Positions 16,850 to 25,203 of a stretch of DNA of 53,818 nt are shown piece by piece (positions within the stretch are counted from its first letter, which is position 1; each line of letters starts with the position of its first letter). The stretch is from positions 1-53,818 of the forward strand of contig JAUYAG010000023.1 of assembly GCA_030693575.1 (NCBI GenBank), given 5' to 3'. Made by a program: the position numbers and the translations under genes. The DNA is from Brevundimonas sp. GTDB lineage: Bacteria > Pseudomonadota > Alphaproteobacteria > Caulobacterales > Caulobacteraceae. The notes below the pieces were generated by a model. It worked only from the letters and a program-made list of their open reading frames with translations. It was not told the origin of the DNA and ran no database searches.

Positions 16850-16924
16850 CTAACCCGTCTCCGCCTCGGTGGACGTGATCATGAGGGTGAGCGTGGTGCT
16901 CTTACCGAGCCCAGTGTCGGACAA
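16850..16924 (-). CDS. Threonine-rich leader peptide of the AK-HSD-thrB-thrC operon
   Basis: A short frame ends in TAG at 16850-16852. From a TTG at 16924 it encodes 24 residues, seven of them threonine (…KSTTLTLMITSTEAETG). From the only ATG (16882) it encodes 10 residues, three of them Thr. The start is uncertain. The frame is open further upstream, and a GAGGA sits 7 nt before another TTG that would give about 45 residues. Together with the terminator 38 nt downstream this has the layout of a classical amino acid attenuator: ribosome stalling at Thr codons would favour antitermination when threonine is scarce. It is too short for ordinary gene finders. Confidence 0.65.
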   Translation of the reverse strand: MSDTGLGKSTTLTLMITSTEAETG

Positions 16925-17019
16925 GCCGATATGCGCCAGTTCAGGAGCGGCAGCGGCGGCGGTTCCAGCGATGTGCGCCAGTAGCGACAACAGGACGTCC
17001 TCGAAGAGGTTCAGCCTTT

Positions 17020-17048
17020 AGGATGTTCCGCGCCGCACAATGGGTCAA
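17020..17048 (-). promoter_or_regulatory. Candidate promoter of the threonine operon
   Basis: On the minus strand TTGACC (17048-17043) is followed after 17 bp by CATCCT and then AAAG, about 100 bp before the Thr-rich leader frame. The -35 is good and the -10 poor for sigma-70. Caulobacterial -10 elements differ from TATAAT, so the match is tentative. Confidence 0.3.
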
Positions 17049-17145
17049 CCCCGGAAATGCATAAAACTTGCGTAAACTTGGACAATTGAAGGATGGCCGC
17101 CACGGTCGTACCCATTCAGGTCCGAGGTGAGGTTGATTTTTTCTC

Positions 17146-17179
17146 TTGACCCCTGGTCTTCGCATCCGCAACCTAGGTT
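17146..17179 (+). promoter_or_regulatory. Candidate promoter of metX-metB
   Basis: TTGACC (17146-17151) with a CAACCTAGGT block from 17169 lies immediately before the riboswitch aptamer at 17181. Transcription must begin at or shortly before the aptamer, which supports the location. The exact -10 cannot be fixed by eye. Confidence 0.35.
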
Positions 17180-17180
17180 T

Positions 17181-17295
17181 ACTCATCAAGACCGGCTGAG
17201 GGATAGGCCCTTTGACGCCGGGGCAACCATCGGGCTCCTACCCGAACGGTGCCAACTCCTGCGAGGGCGTCTCCGGACGGCCGCGAGAGATGAGT
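17181..17295 (+). promoter_or_regulatory. SAM-I (S-box) riboswitch aptamer
   Basis: The conserved S-box core is visible: ATCAAGACCGGCTGAGGGAT, then AGGCCC, GCCGGGGCAACC, GGTGCCAACTCC and CGCGAGAGATGAG. Helix P1 closes perfectly between ACTCATC (17181-17187) and GATGAGT (17289-17295), with P2 (kink-turn bearing), P3 and P4 inside. It is 78 nt upstream of the metX start and on the same strand. S-adenosylmethionine would bind and reduce methionine biosynthesis. It is not the short SAM-II pseudoknot often found upstream of alphaproteobacterial met genes. Confidence 0.92.
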
Positions 17296-17320
17296 GGAGC
17301 GTCGACTAGGCGGCGCGTCC

Positions 17321-17372
17321 ACGGTCTGTCACCGCACCAGAGTCTTGCTGAGCAGGATGATGCGGAGACCGT
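17321..17372 (+). promoter_or_regulatory. Expression platform: stem masking the metX ribosome binding site
   Basis: ACGGTCT (17321-17327) pairs with AGACCGT (17366-17372), and CCGCA (17332-17336) pairs with TGCGG (17361-17365). Together these give a 12-bp helix interrupted only by a 4-nt bulge. The 3' strand covers the GCGGAG Shine-Dalgarno of metX (ATG 17374). No U-tract terminator follows the aptamer, so control is probably translational. The anti-sequestering partner was not identified; GTCTCCG inside the aptamer (17267-17273) could also pair with CGGAGAC (17363-17369). Confidence 0.65.
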
Positions 17373-17373
17373 C

Positions 17374-18438
17374 ATGACGACTACCCTCGCCCCCGCTCCC
17401 GTCGCCCGTTGCAGCCTCGCGCCGGCGCCTGTTCCCGCCGTCATTCCGGCCGCAAGGGCGATGCGAGACTCAGGCGTCGCCGAGGTCGCCCGCGACATCG
17501 TCGTGGCCGTTCCCGACGACTTCCGTCTAGCCTCCGGCGAACGGCTCGGTCAGAATGTTTTCCGCGGTCGGCTGCATGGCCGCGCCGGCGCACCGCTGGT
17601 CGTCGTCGCCGGGGGCATCTCCAGCGGCCGGTTCGTCCACCGCACCGAGACCAACGGTCTGGGCTGGTGGTCCGGCGCCGTGGCCCGGCGCGGGCCGATC
17701 GACCTCAACCGCGTCCGGGTTCTGGCCTTCGATTTCGCGCCCGAGGGCGCCCGATCGCCGGTCACCATCACCACGCAGGATCACGCCCGGCTGCTGGCCC
17801 TGATGCTCGATCACCTCGAGGTGGAGAGGATCTCGGCCTTCGTCGGCGCCTCGTACGGGGGCATGATCGCCCTGGCCTTCGGCGAGTTGTTCCCACGCCG
17901 GGCCGAACAGCTGATCGTGGTGTCGGCCGCCCATCGTGCGCATCCGCAAGCCACCGCCTGGCGGGGCATCCAGCGCCGGATCCTGCAGCTGGCCGCCGCC
18001 GCCGGCCGTCCCGAGGACGGCGTCGCCCTGGCCCGCGAACTGGCCATGACGACCTACCGCACCGCCGAGGAGTTCGGCCACCGGTTCGACAGCGCCGCTC
18101 CGGGCGCCGCCGGCGATCCCTACCCCGTGTGCGAATATCTGACGGCGCGCGGCCGGGCCTATCGCACCCACACGACCCCGGCGCGCTGGTTGTCGTTGTC
18201 GGACTCCATGGATCGCCATCAAGTCACGCCCGAGGCCATCGCCACGCCCGTCACCCTGGTGGGTTTCACCTCGGACCGGCTGGTTCCGATCGACGATGTC
18301 CGCGAGCTGGCCGGCCGGCTGCCCACTCTGTGGCGCCTGATCGAGGCGCCCTCCCTCTACGGCCACGACGCCTTTCTGAAGGAGGACGCCCTGGTCGGCG
18401 AAATTCTTCGCTCCGCCCTCCGCGAGATCGACCAATGA
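17374..18438 (+). CDS. metX: Homoserine O-acyltransferase, MetX-like alpha/beta hydrolase
   Basis: 354 residues from ATG 17374, with GGAG 7 nt upstream that is masked by the riboswitch platform; an earlier in-frame ATG lies inside the aptamer and is not used. The enzyme activates homoserine by acylation (acetyl or succinyl) for methionine synthesis. The catalytic triad is readable: nucleophile elbow GASYGGM near residue 165, Asp in TSDRLVP and His in YGHDAF near the end. The sequence departs from the best-known MetX (no NSLGGCxGSTGP segment), so the acyl donor cannot be assigned. Some MetX-like enzymes use succinyl-CoA. It overlaps metB by 4 nt. Confidence 0.85.
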   Translation: MTTTLAPAPVARCSLAPAPVPAVIPAARAMRDSGVAEVARDIVVAVPDDFRLASGERLGQNVFRGRLHGRAGAPLVVVAGGISSGRFVHRTETNGLGWWSGAVARRGPIDLNRVRVLAFDFAPEGARSPVTITTQDHARLLALMLDHLEVERISAFVGASYGGMIALAFGELFPRRAEQLIVVSAAHRAHPQATAWRGIQRRILQLAAAAGRPEDGVALARELAMTTYRTAEEFGHRFDSAAPGAAGDPYPVCEYLTARGRAYRTHTTPARWLSLSDSMDRHQVTPEAIATPVTLVGFTSDRLVPIDDVRELAGRLPTLWRLIEAPSLYGHDAFLKEDALVGEILRSALREIDQ

Positions 18439-19610
18439 CCGCTCAGGACCCCCGCACCATCGCCGCGCGCACCGGTGTCGATCAGGACACGGCCCATGGC
18501 GCCGTCATGCCGCCGCTGTATCTGTCGTCGAACTATTCGTTCGCCGGCTTTCAGCAGAAGCGGCAGTACGACTACAGCCGCTCCGGCAATCCCACCCGCG
18601 ACCTGCTCGCCGAAACCCTCGCCGAACTGGAGGCCGGCGCCGGCGCCGTGGTGGTCGCCACCGGCATGGCGGCGGTCGATCTGGCCCTGGTGACGCTGGA
18701 GCCGGGCGATCTGCTGATCGCCCCGCACGACTGTTACGGCGGCACCTGCCGGTTGCTCTGCGCCCGGGCGAAGAAGGGGCATTTCGAGGTTCTGTTCATC
18801 GACCAGGCGGACCCCGAGGCGCTTGAGGCCGCGCTGGCGCTCAAGCCGAAGCTGGTGTTCATCGAGACGCCGTCGAACCCACTGTTGCGGGTGGTGGACA
18901 TCGCCGACATCTGCACTCGCGCCCACGTGGCCGGGGCCAAGGTCGTGACCGACAACACCTTCCTGTCGCCGGCCCTGCAACAGCCGATCCGGTTGGGCGC
19001 CGACTTCGTGGTCCACTCGACGACCAAATACATCAACGGCCACTCCGACGTGGTCGGCGGGGCCGTGGTGTGCGCCGATCCCGACGACCACGCGCTGCTC
19101 AGCTGGTGGGCCAACTGCCTGGGAGTCACCGGCTCGCCGTTCGACGCCTATCTGACGCTGCGCGGCGTGCGCACCCTGTTCGCCCGCATCGAACGCCAGC
19201 AGACGACCGCCGGCATGATCGCGGCCGCGCTGGACGCCCATCCGGCCGTGAAGGCCGTCCATTATCCCGGCCTGAAATCCCATCCCGGCCACGCCCTGGC
19301 CGCGCGCCAGCAGAACGGCCCCGGCGCCATGCTCAGCTTTGAACTGCACGGCGGCGTGGACGCCGTCCGCGAGGTCGTCGAGGCGCTGGCCCTCTTCACC
19401 CTGGCGGAATCCCTGGGCGGGGTCGAAAGCCTGATCGCCCACCCCGCCACCATGACCCACGCCGCCATGACGTTGGAACAACGCACCGTCGCCGGCATCA
19501 CCGACGGCCTGTTGCGGCTGTCGGTGGGCCTCGAGCATCAGGACGACCTGCTGGCCGATCTGTCCCGGGCGCTGGCTCGGGTGGCGGTGAGGGAAGCGGA
19601 GGCGGCCTGA
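18435..19610 (+). CDS. metB: Cystathionine gamma-synthase
   Basis: 391 residues, coupled to metX through ATGA. It replaces the acyl group of O-acylhomoserine with cysteine, giving cystathionine on the transsulfuration route. The Cys/Met-metabolism PLP fold shows YSRSGNPTRDLL, ATGMAAVDLAL and the PLP lysine in HSTTKYINGHSDVVGG near residue 200, with SLGGVESLIAHPATMTH near the C-terminus. The family also contains sulfhydrylases (MetZ/MetY) and lyases; length and motifs favour MetB. It links the cysteine operon to methionine and is under the same SAM-I switch. The stop faces the leuB stop only 6 bp away, with no room for a terminator hairpin. Confidence 0.88.
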   Translation: MTAQDPRTIAARTGVDQDTAHGAVMPPLYLSSNYSFAGFQQKRQYDYSRSGNPTRDLLAETLAELEAGAGAVVVATGMAAVDLALVTLEPGDLLIAPHDCYGGTCRLLCARAKKGHFEVLFIDQADPEALEAALALKPKLVFIETPSNPLLRVVDIADICTRAHVAGAKVVTDNTFLSPALQQPIRLGADFVVHSTTKYINGHSDVVGGAVVCADPDDHALLSWWANCLGVTGSPFDAYLTLRGVRTLFARIERQQTTAGMIAAALDAHPAVKAVHYPGLKSHPGHALAARQQNGPGAMLSFELHGGVDAVREVVEALALFTLAESLGGVESLIAHPATMTHAAMTLEQRTVAGITDGLLRLSVGLEHQDDLLADLSRALARVAVREAEAA

Positions 19611-19616
19611 CCGCGC

Positions 19617-20717
19617 TCAGGCCCAGTGCATCTGCACCCGATGCGCGGCGGCCCAGTGAATGGCCCTGATGGCGTCGGTGATGGCCCCGGCGGCGGCCCG
19701 CGTCCCCAGTTCGCCACCCAGATCGGCCGTGGTCGCCCCCGCCGCCAGCACCGCCGCCACCGCCGCCTCGATCGAGTCCGCCTCGTCCTCCAGCTTGAGA
19801 CTGTGGCGCAGCATCAGAGCAGCCGACAGCACGGCCCCGACCGGATTGGCCAGGTCCTGGCCGGCGATGTCGGGGGCCGAACCGTGGATCGGCTCGAACA
19901 GCCCCGGGCCGCCCGACCCCAGCGACGCTGACGGCAACAGTCCGATGGACCCGCCCAGAACCGAGATCTCGTCCGACAGGATGTCGCCGAACATGTTCTC
20001 GGTCAGGATGACGTCGTAGTCGCGCGGCTGGCGGATCAGGTGCATGGCCATGGAGTCGACCAGGGCGTGCTCCAGCGTCACCTGCGGGAACTCTTCGGCG
20101 TGGAGGCGGGTCACGACCTCCCGCCACAGCCGGCCGGTCTCCATCACATTGGCCTTGTCGACCGAGGTGACCTTGCCGCGCCGTTGCAGGGCCGTCTGGA
20201 AGGCGGCGCGGGCGACCCGCTCGATCTCCTCCACGGTATAGATGCACAGGTCCGACGCCATGGTGTCGGTGCGGGTCTTCTCGCCGAAATAGATCCCGCC
20301 GGTCAGCTCGCGGAAGACGATCAGATCGACGCCCTCGACGATCTCCTTCTTCAGCGGCGAGCGGTGCGCCATCACCGGCGACACCTGTAAAGGCCGCAGG
20401 TTGGCGTACAGACCCATGACCTTGCGCAGGCCCAGCAGGCCTTCCTCCGGCCGCCGCTTGCCGCCGTCCCACCGCGGTCCGCCAACGGCGCCCAGCAGCA
20501 CGGCGTCCGACGCCATGCAGGCGGCTTGCGTCTCTTCCGGCAGGGGATCGCCGGTCGCATCGATCGCGGCCCCGCCGATCAGGTGTTCGGCGAAGTGGAA
20601 GATATGGCCATAGAAGTCGGCGATGACGCGCAGCACATCGACGGCGGCGGCCGTAACCTCCGGGCCGACGCCGTCACCGGGCAGGACGACGATATTGAAG
20701 GTGCGGGGGCTGATCAT
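19617..20717 (-). CDS. leuB: 3-isopropylmalate dehydrogenase
   Basis: 366 residues, the usual length. It oxidises and decarboxylates 3-isopropylmalate to 2-ketoisocaproate using NAD+. Features: start motif NIVVLPGDGVGPEV, the substrate helix GLLGLRKVMGLYANLRP, FRELTGGIYFG, and the cofactor loop EPIHGSAPDIAGQDLANPVG. It is the last gene of the nine-gene ilv-leu operon, overlapping leuD by 4 nt. The end of the operon faces metB at a 6-bp gap, so transcripts of the two probably overlap. Confidence 0.97.
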   Translation of the reverse strand: MISPRTFNIVVLPGDGVGPEVTAAAVDVLRVIADFYGHIFHFAEHLIGGAAIDATGDPLPEETQAACMASDAVLLGAVGGPRWDGGKRRPEEGLLGLRKVMGLYANLRPLQVSPVMAHRSPLKKEIVEGVDLIVFRELTGGIYFGEKTRTDTMASDLCIYTVEEIERVARAAFQTALQRRGKVTSVDKANVMETGRLWREVVTRLHAEEFPQVTLEHALVDSMAMHLIRQPRDYDVILTENMFGDILSDEISVLGGSIGLLPSASLGSGGPGLFEPIHGSAPDIAGQDLANPVGAVLSAALMLRHSLKLEDEADSIEAAVAAVLAAGATTADLGGELGTRAAAGAITDAIRAIHWAAAHRVQMHWA

Positions 20718-21307
20718 GCGACGGGTTCCGGATGGGCGTTGCGTTCAAAGGCTTCGATGGCGGGCATGTGGGATTGCAGCCAGCCAAGGGTGTCGACGCC
20801 GTCCAACAGGCACTGGCGCGCGAACGGCTCGACGGTGAAGGACACGGCGGCGTGGTTGCCGCGCCGCAGCTCGCCGGCCTCCAGATCGATCGTCACCGGC
20901 TGGTCCGGGTTGTTCGCCAGATCGTCCCAGGTCGCCTGGTCCACCACCACCGGCAGCAGGCCGTTCTTGAGGGCGTTGGAGGTGAAGATGTCGGCGATCT
21001 CGGTCGCGATCACGGCGCGAAACCCGTAGTCCAGCAGAGCCCACGGCGCGTGCTCGCGCGACGACCCGCAGCCGAAATTGGGCCCCGCGACCAGGATGCG
21101 GTGTTGGGTCGGTTCGATCCGGTTGAGCACCGCTTCGGGCTTGGGCGAGCCGTCTGATTCATAGCGCCAGTCATGGAAGGCCAGAGCGCCCAGCCCGTCG
21201 CGCGAGGTGGTGGTCAGGAACCGGGCGGGAATGATCTGATCCGTGTCGATATTGGTCTGGCTGAGCACCAGGGTTCCCGAGGTCAGCACCTTGAACGGAT
21301 CAGGCAT
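20714..21307 (-). CDS. leuD: 3-isopropylmalate dehydratase small subunit
   Basis: 197 residues. It forms the swivel domain of isopropylmalate isomerase with LeuC. The motifs [13 protein letters not shown] near the N-terminus and [17 protein letters not shown] near residue 70 are diagnostic. It overlaps leuC by 8 nt and leuB by 4 nt, fixing the order leuC-leuD-leuB and implying equal subunit production. Confidence 0.97.
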   Translation of the reverse strand: MPDPFKVLTSGTLVLSQTNIDTDQIIPARFLTTTSRDGLGALAFHDWRYESDGSPKPEAVLNRIEPTQHRILVAGPNFGCGSSREHAPWALLDYGFRAVIATEIADIFTSNALKNGLLPVVVDQATWDDLANNPDQPVTIDLEAGELRRGNHAAVSFTVEPFARQCLLDGVDTLGWLQSHMPAIEAFERNAHPEPVA

Positions 21308-22763
21308 TCTCGACCCCTGTCGCTTGGGTGGCGCTCTCCTGCTCGAGGGGCGCCGCCTCCCGCAGATAGACGCGTGGGTCGGTCAGGACGCCGGCGACGG
21401 CGCTGGCCGCCGCCGTCGCCGGACTGGCCAGGACGGTGCGCGCGCCCTTGCCCTGCCGCCCCTCGAAATTGCGGTTGGAGGTCGAGACCGCCAGCTGCCC
21501 CGGGCCGACGAAATCGCCATTCATGGCGATGCACATCGAACACCCCGGGATGCGCCATTCCGCCCCCGCCTCGGTGAAGACGTGATGCAGCCCCTCGGCT
21601 TCGGCATCGCGCCGCACGGCCTCGGACCCCGGCACCACCAGCATGCGCAGGCCCGGCTTGACCTTGCGGCCTCTCAGCACCTCGGCCGCCGCGCGCAGGT
21701 CGGGCAGACGCCCGTTGGTGCAACTGCCGACGAAGACCACGTCCACGGCCTGGGTCGTCGTCGTTTCCCCGGCGGTGAAGCCCATATAGGCCAGCGCCTT
21801 GCGGTCGGAATCGGACCTCGGCGCCGGCACCGGGCTGCCGATCGGCGAGCCCGCGTCAGGCGTTGTGCCCCAGGTCGCCATGGGCCGGATGGCCGAGCCG
21901 TCCAGCACGACCTCGGAATCGAACACCGCCCCCGGATCGCTCGCCAACGTCAGCCAGTCCGCCGCCTGTTGCTCGAACGCCTCGCCGCTCGCGACATGCC
22001 GGCGCCCGCGCAGCCATTCCACGGTCTTCTCGTCCGGCGCGACCATGCCCGCCCGCGCCCCGGCCTCGATGGACATGTTGCAGAGCGTCATCCGCCCTTC
22101 CATGTCGAGCCCGCGCACAACCTCCCCGGCGTATTCGATGACGAAACCGGTTCCGCCACCAAAGCCGAGCGCGGCGATGACAGCCAGGGCCACGTCCTTG
22201 CCGACGACGCCCGGAGCCAGCCGACCGTCCACCATCACCCGCATCGCCCTGGACTTGCGCTGCAACAGACACTGGGTCGCCAGGACGTGGGCGACCTCCG
22301 ACGTGCCGATGCCGAACGCCAGGGCGCCGAAGGCCCCATGGGTCGCGGTGTGGCTGTCGCCGCAGACCACCGTCATGCCCGGCTGGGTCAGGCCCAGTTC
22401 CGGCCCCATGACGTGGACCACGCCGCGATCGGCGCTGTCCCAGCCGGCCAGGTTGACGCCGTGGCGGGCGCAGTTCTGCTCCAGCCTGTGCACCTGCGCT
22501 TCCGCCTCGGCGGTGACATAGGGCTTCAGGCCGTTCGGCCCCGCCGGCAGGGTCGGTGTCGAATGGTCCAGCGTCGCGAACGTCCGGTCTGGACGGCGCA
22601 CCTTCAGGCCTCGCGCCTCGATGTCGCTGAACGCCTGGGGGCTGGTGACCTCATGGACCAGATGCAGATCGACATACAGGACGCCGGGGGTCGCCTCTGT
22701 CTCGGCCACGACCACATGGCGGTCCCAGACCTTGTCGAACAGGGTGCGGGGGGGCTCACGCAT
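21300..22763 (-). CDS. leuC: 3-isopropylmalate dehydratase large subunit
   Basis: 487 residues, somewhat above the 466-475 typical length. This aconitase-family [4Fe-4S] subunit isomerises 2- to 3-isopropylmalate. The cluster cysteines are in [15 protein letters not shown] and in [11 protein letters not shown]. The N-terminal [38 protein letters not shown] and [17 protein letters not shown] are standard. The C-terminal tail ([16 protein letters not shown]) is slightly longer than usual. The start overlaps the end of ilvE by 8 nt. Confidence 0.97.
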   Translation of the reverse strand: MREPPRTLFDKVWDRHVVVAETEATPGVLYVDLHLVHEVTSPQAFSDIEARGLKVRRPDRTFATLDHSTPTLPAGPNGLKPYVTAEAEAQVHRLEQNCARHGVNLAGWDSADRGVVHVMGPELGLTQPGMTVVCGDSHTATHGAFGALAFGIGTSEVAHVLATQCLLQRKSRAMRVMVDGRLAPGVVGKDVALAVIAALGFGGGTGFVIEYAGEVVRGLDMEGRMTLCNMSIEAGARAGMVAPDEKTVEWLRGRRHVASGEAFEQQAADWLTLASDPGAVFDSEVVLDGSAIRPMATWGTTPDAGSPIGSPVPAPRSDSDRKALAYMGFTAGETTTTQAVDVVFVGSCTNGRLPDLRAAAEVLRGRKVKPGLRMLVVPGSEAVRRDAEAEGLHHVFTEAGAEWRIPGCSMCIAMNGDFVGPGQLAVSTSNRNFEGRQGKGARTVLASPATAAASAVAGVLTDPRVYLREAAPLEQESATQATGVENA

Positions 22764-23715
22764 ATTGGGGTTCTTTCGTCGAGGCCGGCGCCCCGATGCT
22801 CTCCAGCCAGCCGAAACGGTCGGGCGTCGAGCCGTCGAACAGGCCGCGGAAGGCGGTGTTGATCGCCCTGGTCACGGGGCCGGGCCCGGCGGCGCGCGTG
22901 GCGATGCCGTCGATAGAGCGTACCGGCGTGATCTCGGCCGCCGTGCCCGTCATGAACACCTCGTCGGCGACGTACAGCGCCTCGCGCGGCAGGGTCTGTT
23001 CGACCACCTCGATCCCCTCGGCGCGCGCCAGGCGGATCACGCTGTCGCGGGTGATCCCCATCAGTACTGAACAGGCGGCGCCCGGGGTCAGGATGCGCCC
23101 GTCCTTGACGATGAACAGGTTCTCGCCTGCCCCTTCCGACAGCCGCCCGTCGGTCCCCAGCGCAATGCCTTCGCCGAAGCCGCCGACCCGCGCCTCGCGT
23201 CCGATCAGATAGGACGACAGATAGTTGCCGCCCGCCTTGGCCCCCGACGGCACGGTGTTGGGCGCGATCCGGGCCCAGCTGGACACGCAGGCGTCGACGC
23301 CGTGTTTCAGCGCCTCGTCGCCCAGATAGGCCCCCCAGGGAAAGGCCGCGATGGCGATGTCGACATTCATCGCGTCGGCTTGCGGCGTCACGCCCATGCC
23401 GCACGCGCCCAGGAAGGCGATGGGCCGGATATAGGCCGAACTGAACCCGTTCTCGCGCACCACCGTCTTGCATGCCGCGACCAGCTCGGCCTCGGCGAAG
23501 GGCAAGGGGAAGTGGTACATCCGCGCGCTGTCGAACAGCCGGCGGATGTGGTCGGTCAGGCGAAGGGCGCGCGGGCCGTCGGGCGTCTCATAGACCCGCA
23601 CGCCCTCGAACACCGAGGTGCCGTAGTGCAGCGCGTGACTCATGACGTGGATCTTCGCCTCGGCCCAGGGCGTCAGGTCGCCGTTGATCCAGATGGTGTC
23701 AGCCAACGGCCGCAT
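22756..23715 (-). CDS. ilvE: Branched-chain amino acid aminotransferase
   Basis: 319 residues from ATG 23715 ([17 protein letters not shown]). It carries out the last, reversible transamination for Val, Leu and Ile. This is a fold-type IV PLP enzyme: [14 protein letters not shown] near residue 30, PLP lysine in [14 protein letters not shown] near residue 160, [10 protein letters not shown] and the [10 protein letters not shown] end motif. Placed between leuA and leuC, it serves all three pathways. The start overlaps the 3' end of leuA by 17 nt, so leuA and ilvE are likely coupled. Confidence 0.95.
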   Translation of the reverse strand: MRPLADTIWINGDLTPWAEAKIHVMSHALHYGTSVFEGVRVYETPDGPRALRLTDHIRRLFDSARMYHFPLPFAEAELVAACKTVVRENGFSSAYIRPIAFLGACGMGVTPQADAMNVDIAIAAFPWGAYLGDEALKHGVDACVSSWARIAPNTVPSGAKAGGNYLSSYLIGREARVGGFGEGIALGTDGRLSEGAGENLFIVKDGRILTPGAACSVLMGITRDSVIRLARAEGIEVVEQTLPREALYVADEVFMTGTAAEITPVRSIDGIATRAAGPGPVTRAINTAFRGLFDGSTPDRFGWLESIGAPASTKEPQYA

Positions 23716-24946
23716 GGACGCGCTCCTCTTGATATTCGGCCGGGCGCGACGCCGCCACGATGGCCAGCAGTTCGGTGTCGCCGATCTCGCCGATCTCGTC
23801 GGCACGGGCCTTGAAGGCGGCGAAGGCGGCGATGAGGTGGGCGCCCGCCAGCGGCTGGCCCAGAACCTCGGCCCTCTTGGCCACGGCGTGGCGGCCCGAG
23901 TGTTTGCCCAGCACGAAGAAACTGCCTTCGAACCCGACATCCTGGGGCCGCATGATCTCGTACGTCCGGGCGTCGGCGAACATGCCGTGCTGATGGATGC
24001 CGGCTTCGTGGGCGAAGGCGTTGATGCCGACGATGGCCTTGTTGCGCACGACCGGCGAGTGGGTGATTTCGCTCAGCAGGCGGCTGGTCGAAACCAGCCG
24101 GGTCGTATCGATGCCGGTGGTGACGCCGAACATCTCGGCCCGAACCCGCAGCGCCATGACCACCTCTTCCAGCGAGGCGTTGCCGGCCCGTTCGCCGATG
24201 CCGTTCATGGTGGCCTCGACCTGACGCACCCCGTTCTGGACGGCAGCCAGGGTGTTGGCCACGGCCATGCCCAGGTCGTTGTGGCAGTGGGTCGAGAACA
24301 CCAAGTCCGGGAACCGCGGCCGGATGCGCGCGATCAGGAACCGGTATAGCGCCCCGATCTCGTTCGGCGTCGCATAGCCGACCGTGTCGGGCACATTGAG
24401 CGTTGTCGCGCCCGCCGTCGCCACCGCCTCCAGCACCTCGGCCAGGAATTCCGGCTCGGTGCGGATGGCGTCCTCGGCCGAGAATTCCACATCGTCGAAC
24501 CGGGTGCGGGCGTATTGGACCGAGCGGATCGCCGCCGTCACGACCTGATCCGTCGTCATCTTCAGCTTGGCGGCGCGGTGAATGGGGCTGGTGCCCAGAA
24601 AGATGTGGACGCGTCGCCGCGACGTGCCTCTCAGCGCCCGCCAGGCGGCGTCGATGTCAGCCTCATTGGAGCGCGACAGCGAGCAGAACACTGGCCCCGC
24701 GCCGTCCTCGGCGAGCTCGCCCACCACCCGGCGGATGCAGTTCTCGTCGCCAGGAGAGGCGGCGGCGAAGCCGGCTTCCATGACATCGACGCCAAGGGCT
24801 TTCAGCGCCCGGCCCATGCGGACCTTGTCGGCCGGCGACATGGAGAAGCCCGGCGCCTGTTCGCCGTCGCGCATGGTGGTGTCGAACACGATGACGCGGT
24901 TGGGGTCCGGCGTTCCGGCCACGAAGGGTTCGGTGACTTCGGTCAT
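23699..24946 (-). CDS. leuA: 2-isopropylmalate synthase, short form without the regulatory domain
   Basis: 415 residues from ATG 24946, overlapping the ilvM stop (ATGA). It condenses 2-ketoisovalerate with acetyl-CoA, the committed step to leucine. The catalytic TIM barrel is complete: DTTMRDGEQAPGFSMS, HCHNDLGMAVANTLAAVQ, NGIGERAGNASLEEVV, then HEAGIHQHGM and LGKHSGRHA. Typical LeuA is ~510-520 residues; the C-terminal leucine-binding dimer domain (~120 residues) is absent. The stop is followed at once by ilvE, so this is not a window or frameshift artefact. Leucine feedback is therefore unlikely. The short family also contains citramalate and homocitrate synthases, but the operon context favours LeuA. 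A citramalate role would bypass the missing ilvA. Confidence 0.88.
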   Translation of the reverse strand: MTEVTEPFVAGTPDPNRVIVFDTTMRDGEQAPGFSMSPADKVRMGRALKALGVDVMEAGFAAASPGDENCIRRVVGELAEDGAGPVFCSLSRSNEADIDAAWRALRGTSRRRVHIFLGTSPIHRAAKLKMTTDQVVTAAIRSVQYARTRFDDVEFSAEDAIRTEPEFLAEVLEAVATAGATTLNVPDTVGYATPNEIGALYRFLIARIRPRFPDLVFSTHCHNDLGMAVANTLAAVQNGVRQVEATMNGIGERAGNASLEEVVMALRVRAEMFGVTTGIDTTRLVSTSRLLSEITHSPVVRNKAIVGINAFAHEAGIHQHGMFADARTYEIMRPQDVGFEGSFFVLGKHSGRHAVAKRAEVLGQPLAGAHLIAAFAAFKARADEIGEIGDTELLAIVAASRPAEYQEERVHAAVG

Positions 24947-25203
24947 GCCGCCGCCTCGGCCTGAAAGGGCTGGACCGCGAAGGTCACCCGGGTCGCCCCG
25001 ACCAGCTTGTCGATCTGACGGCCCAGGTTTTCCGCGCAACGCCCCGCGTCCCGGCCGCGCACCTGCATCTGCACCCGGCGCAATGCCCCTTCGTCCGACA
25101 GGCTCAAGCCGTCGATGTGGAAGCCCCGGCGCTCGACGAGGCCGATCAGGCGCTGCAGCGAGCCGTCGGCCCGGTCGATCTGGATATGGAGGGTGTCGGT
25201 CAT
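24943..25203 (-). CDS. ilvM: Acetolactate synthase small subunit, IlvM type (single ACT domain)
   Basis: 86 residues from ATG 25203, whose first base is shared with the ilvG stop (TGATG). A GTG one codon upstream is possible. The protein is one ACT domain (LHIQIDRADGSLQRLIGLVERRGF...), as in E. coli IlvM, not the ~160-residue IlvH/IlvN with a second domain. IlvGM-type enzymes are usually much less sensitive to valine. This is uncommon for alphaproteobacteria, which generally carry ilvI/ilvH or ilvB/ilvN, and hints at a different origin for the operon. Confidence 0.85.
   Translation of the reverse strand: MTDTLHIQIDRADGSLQRLIGLVERRGFHIDGLSLSDEGALRRVQMQVRGRDAGRCAENLGRQIDKLVGATRVTFAVQPFQAEAAA

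Noticed and set aside
16941..17189. An 82-codon minus-strand frame over the threonine leader
   Set aside because: It has no ribosome binding site or family match and crosses the candidate promoter; the Thr-rich frame is in a different register.
17181..17373. SAM-II riboswitch, the common type before alphaproteobacterial met genes
   Set aside because: The sequence shows the long four-helix S-box core with P1 closing over 115 nt, not the short pseudoknot of SAM-II.
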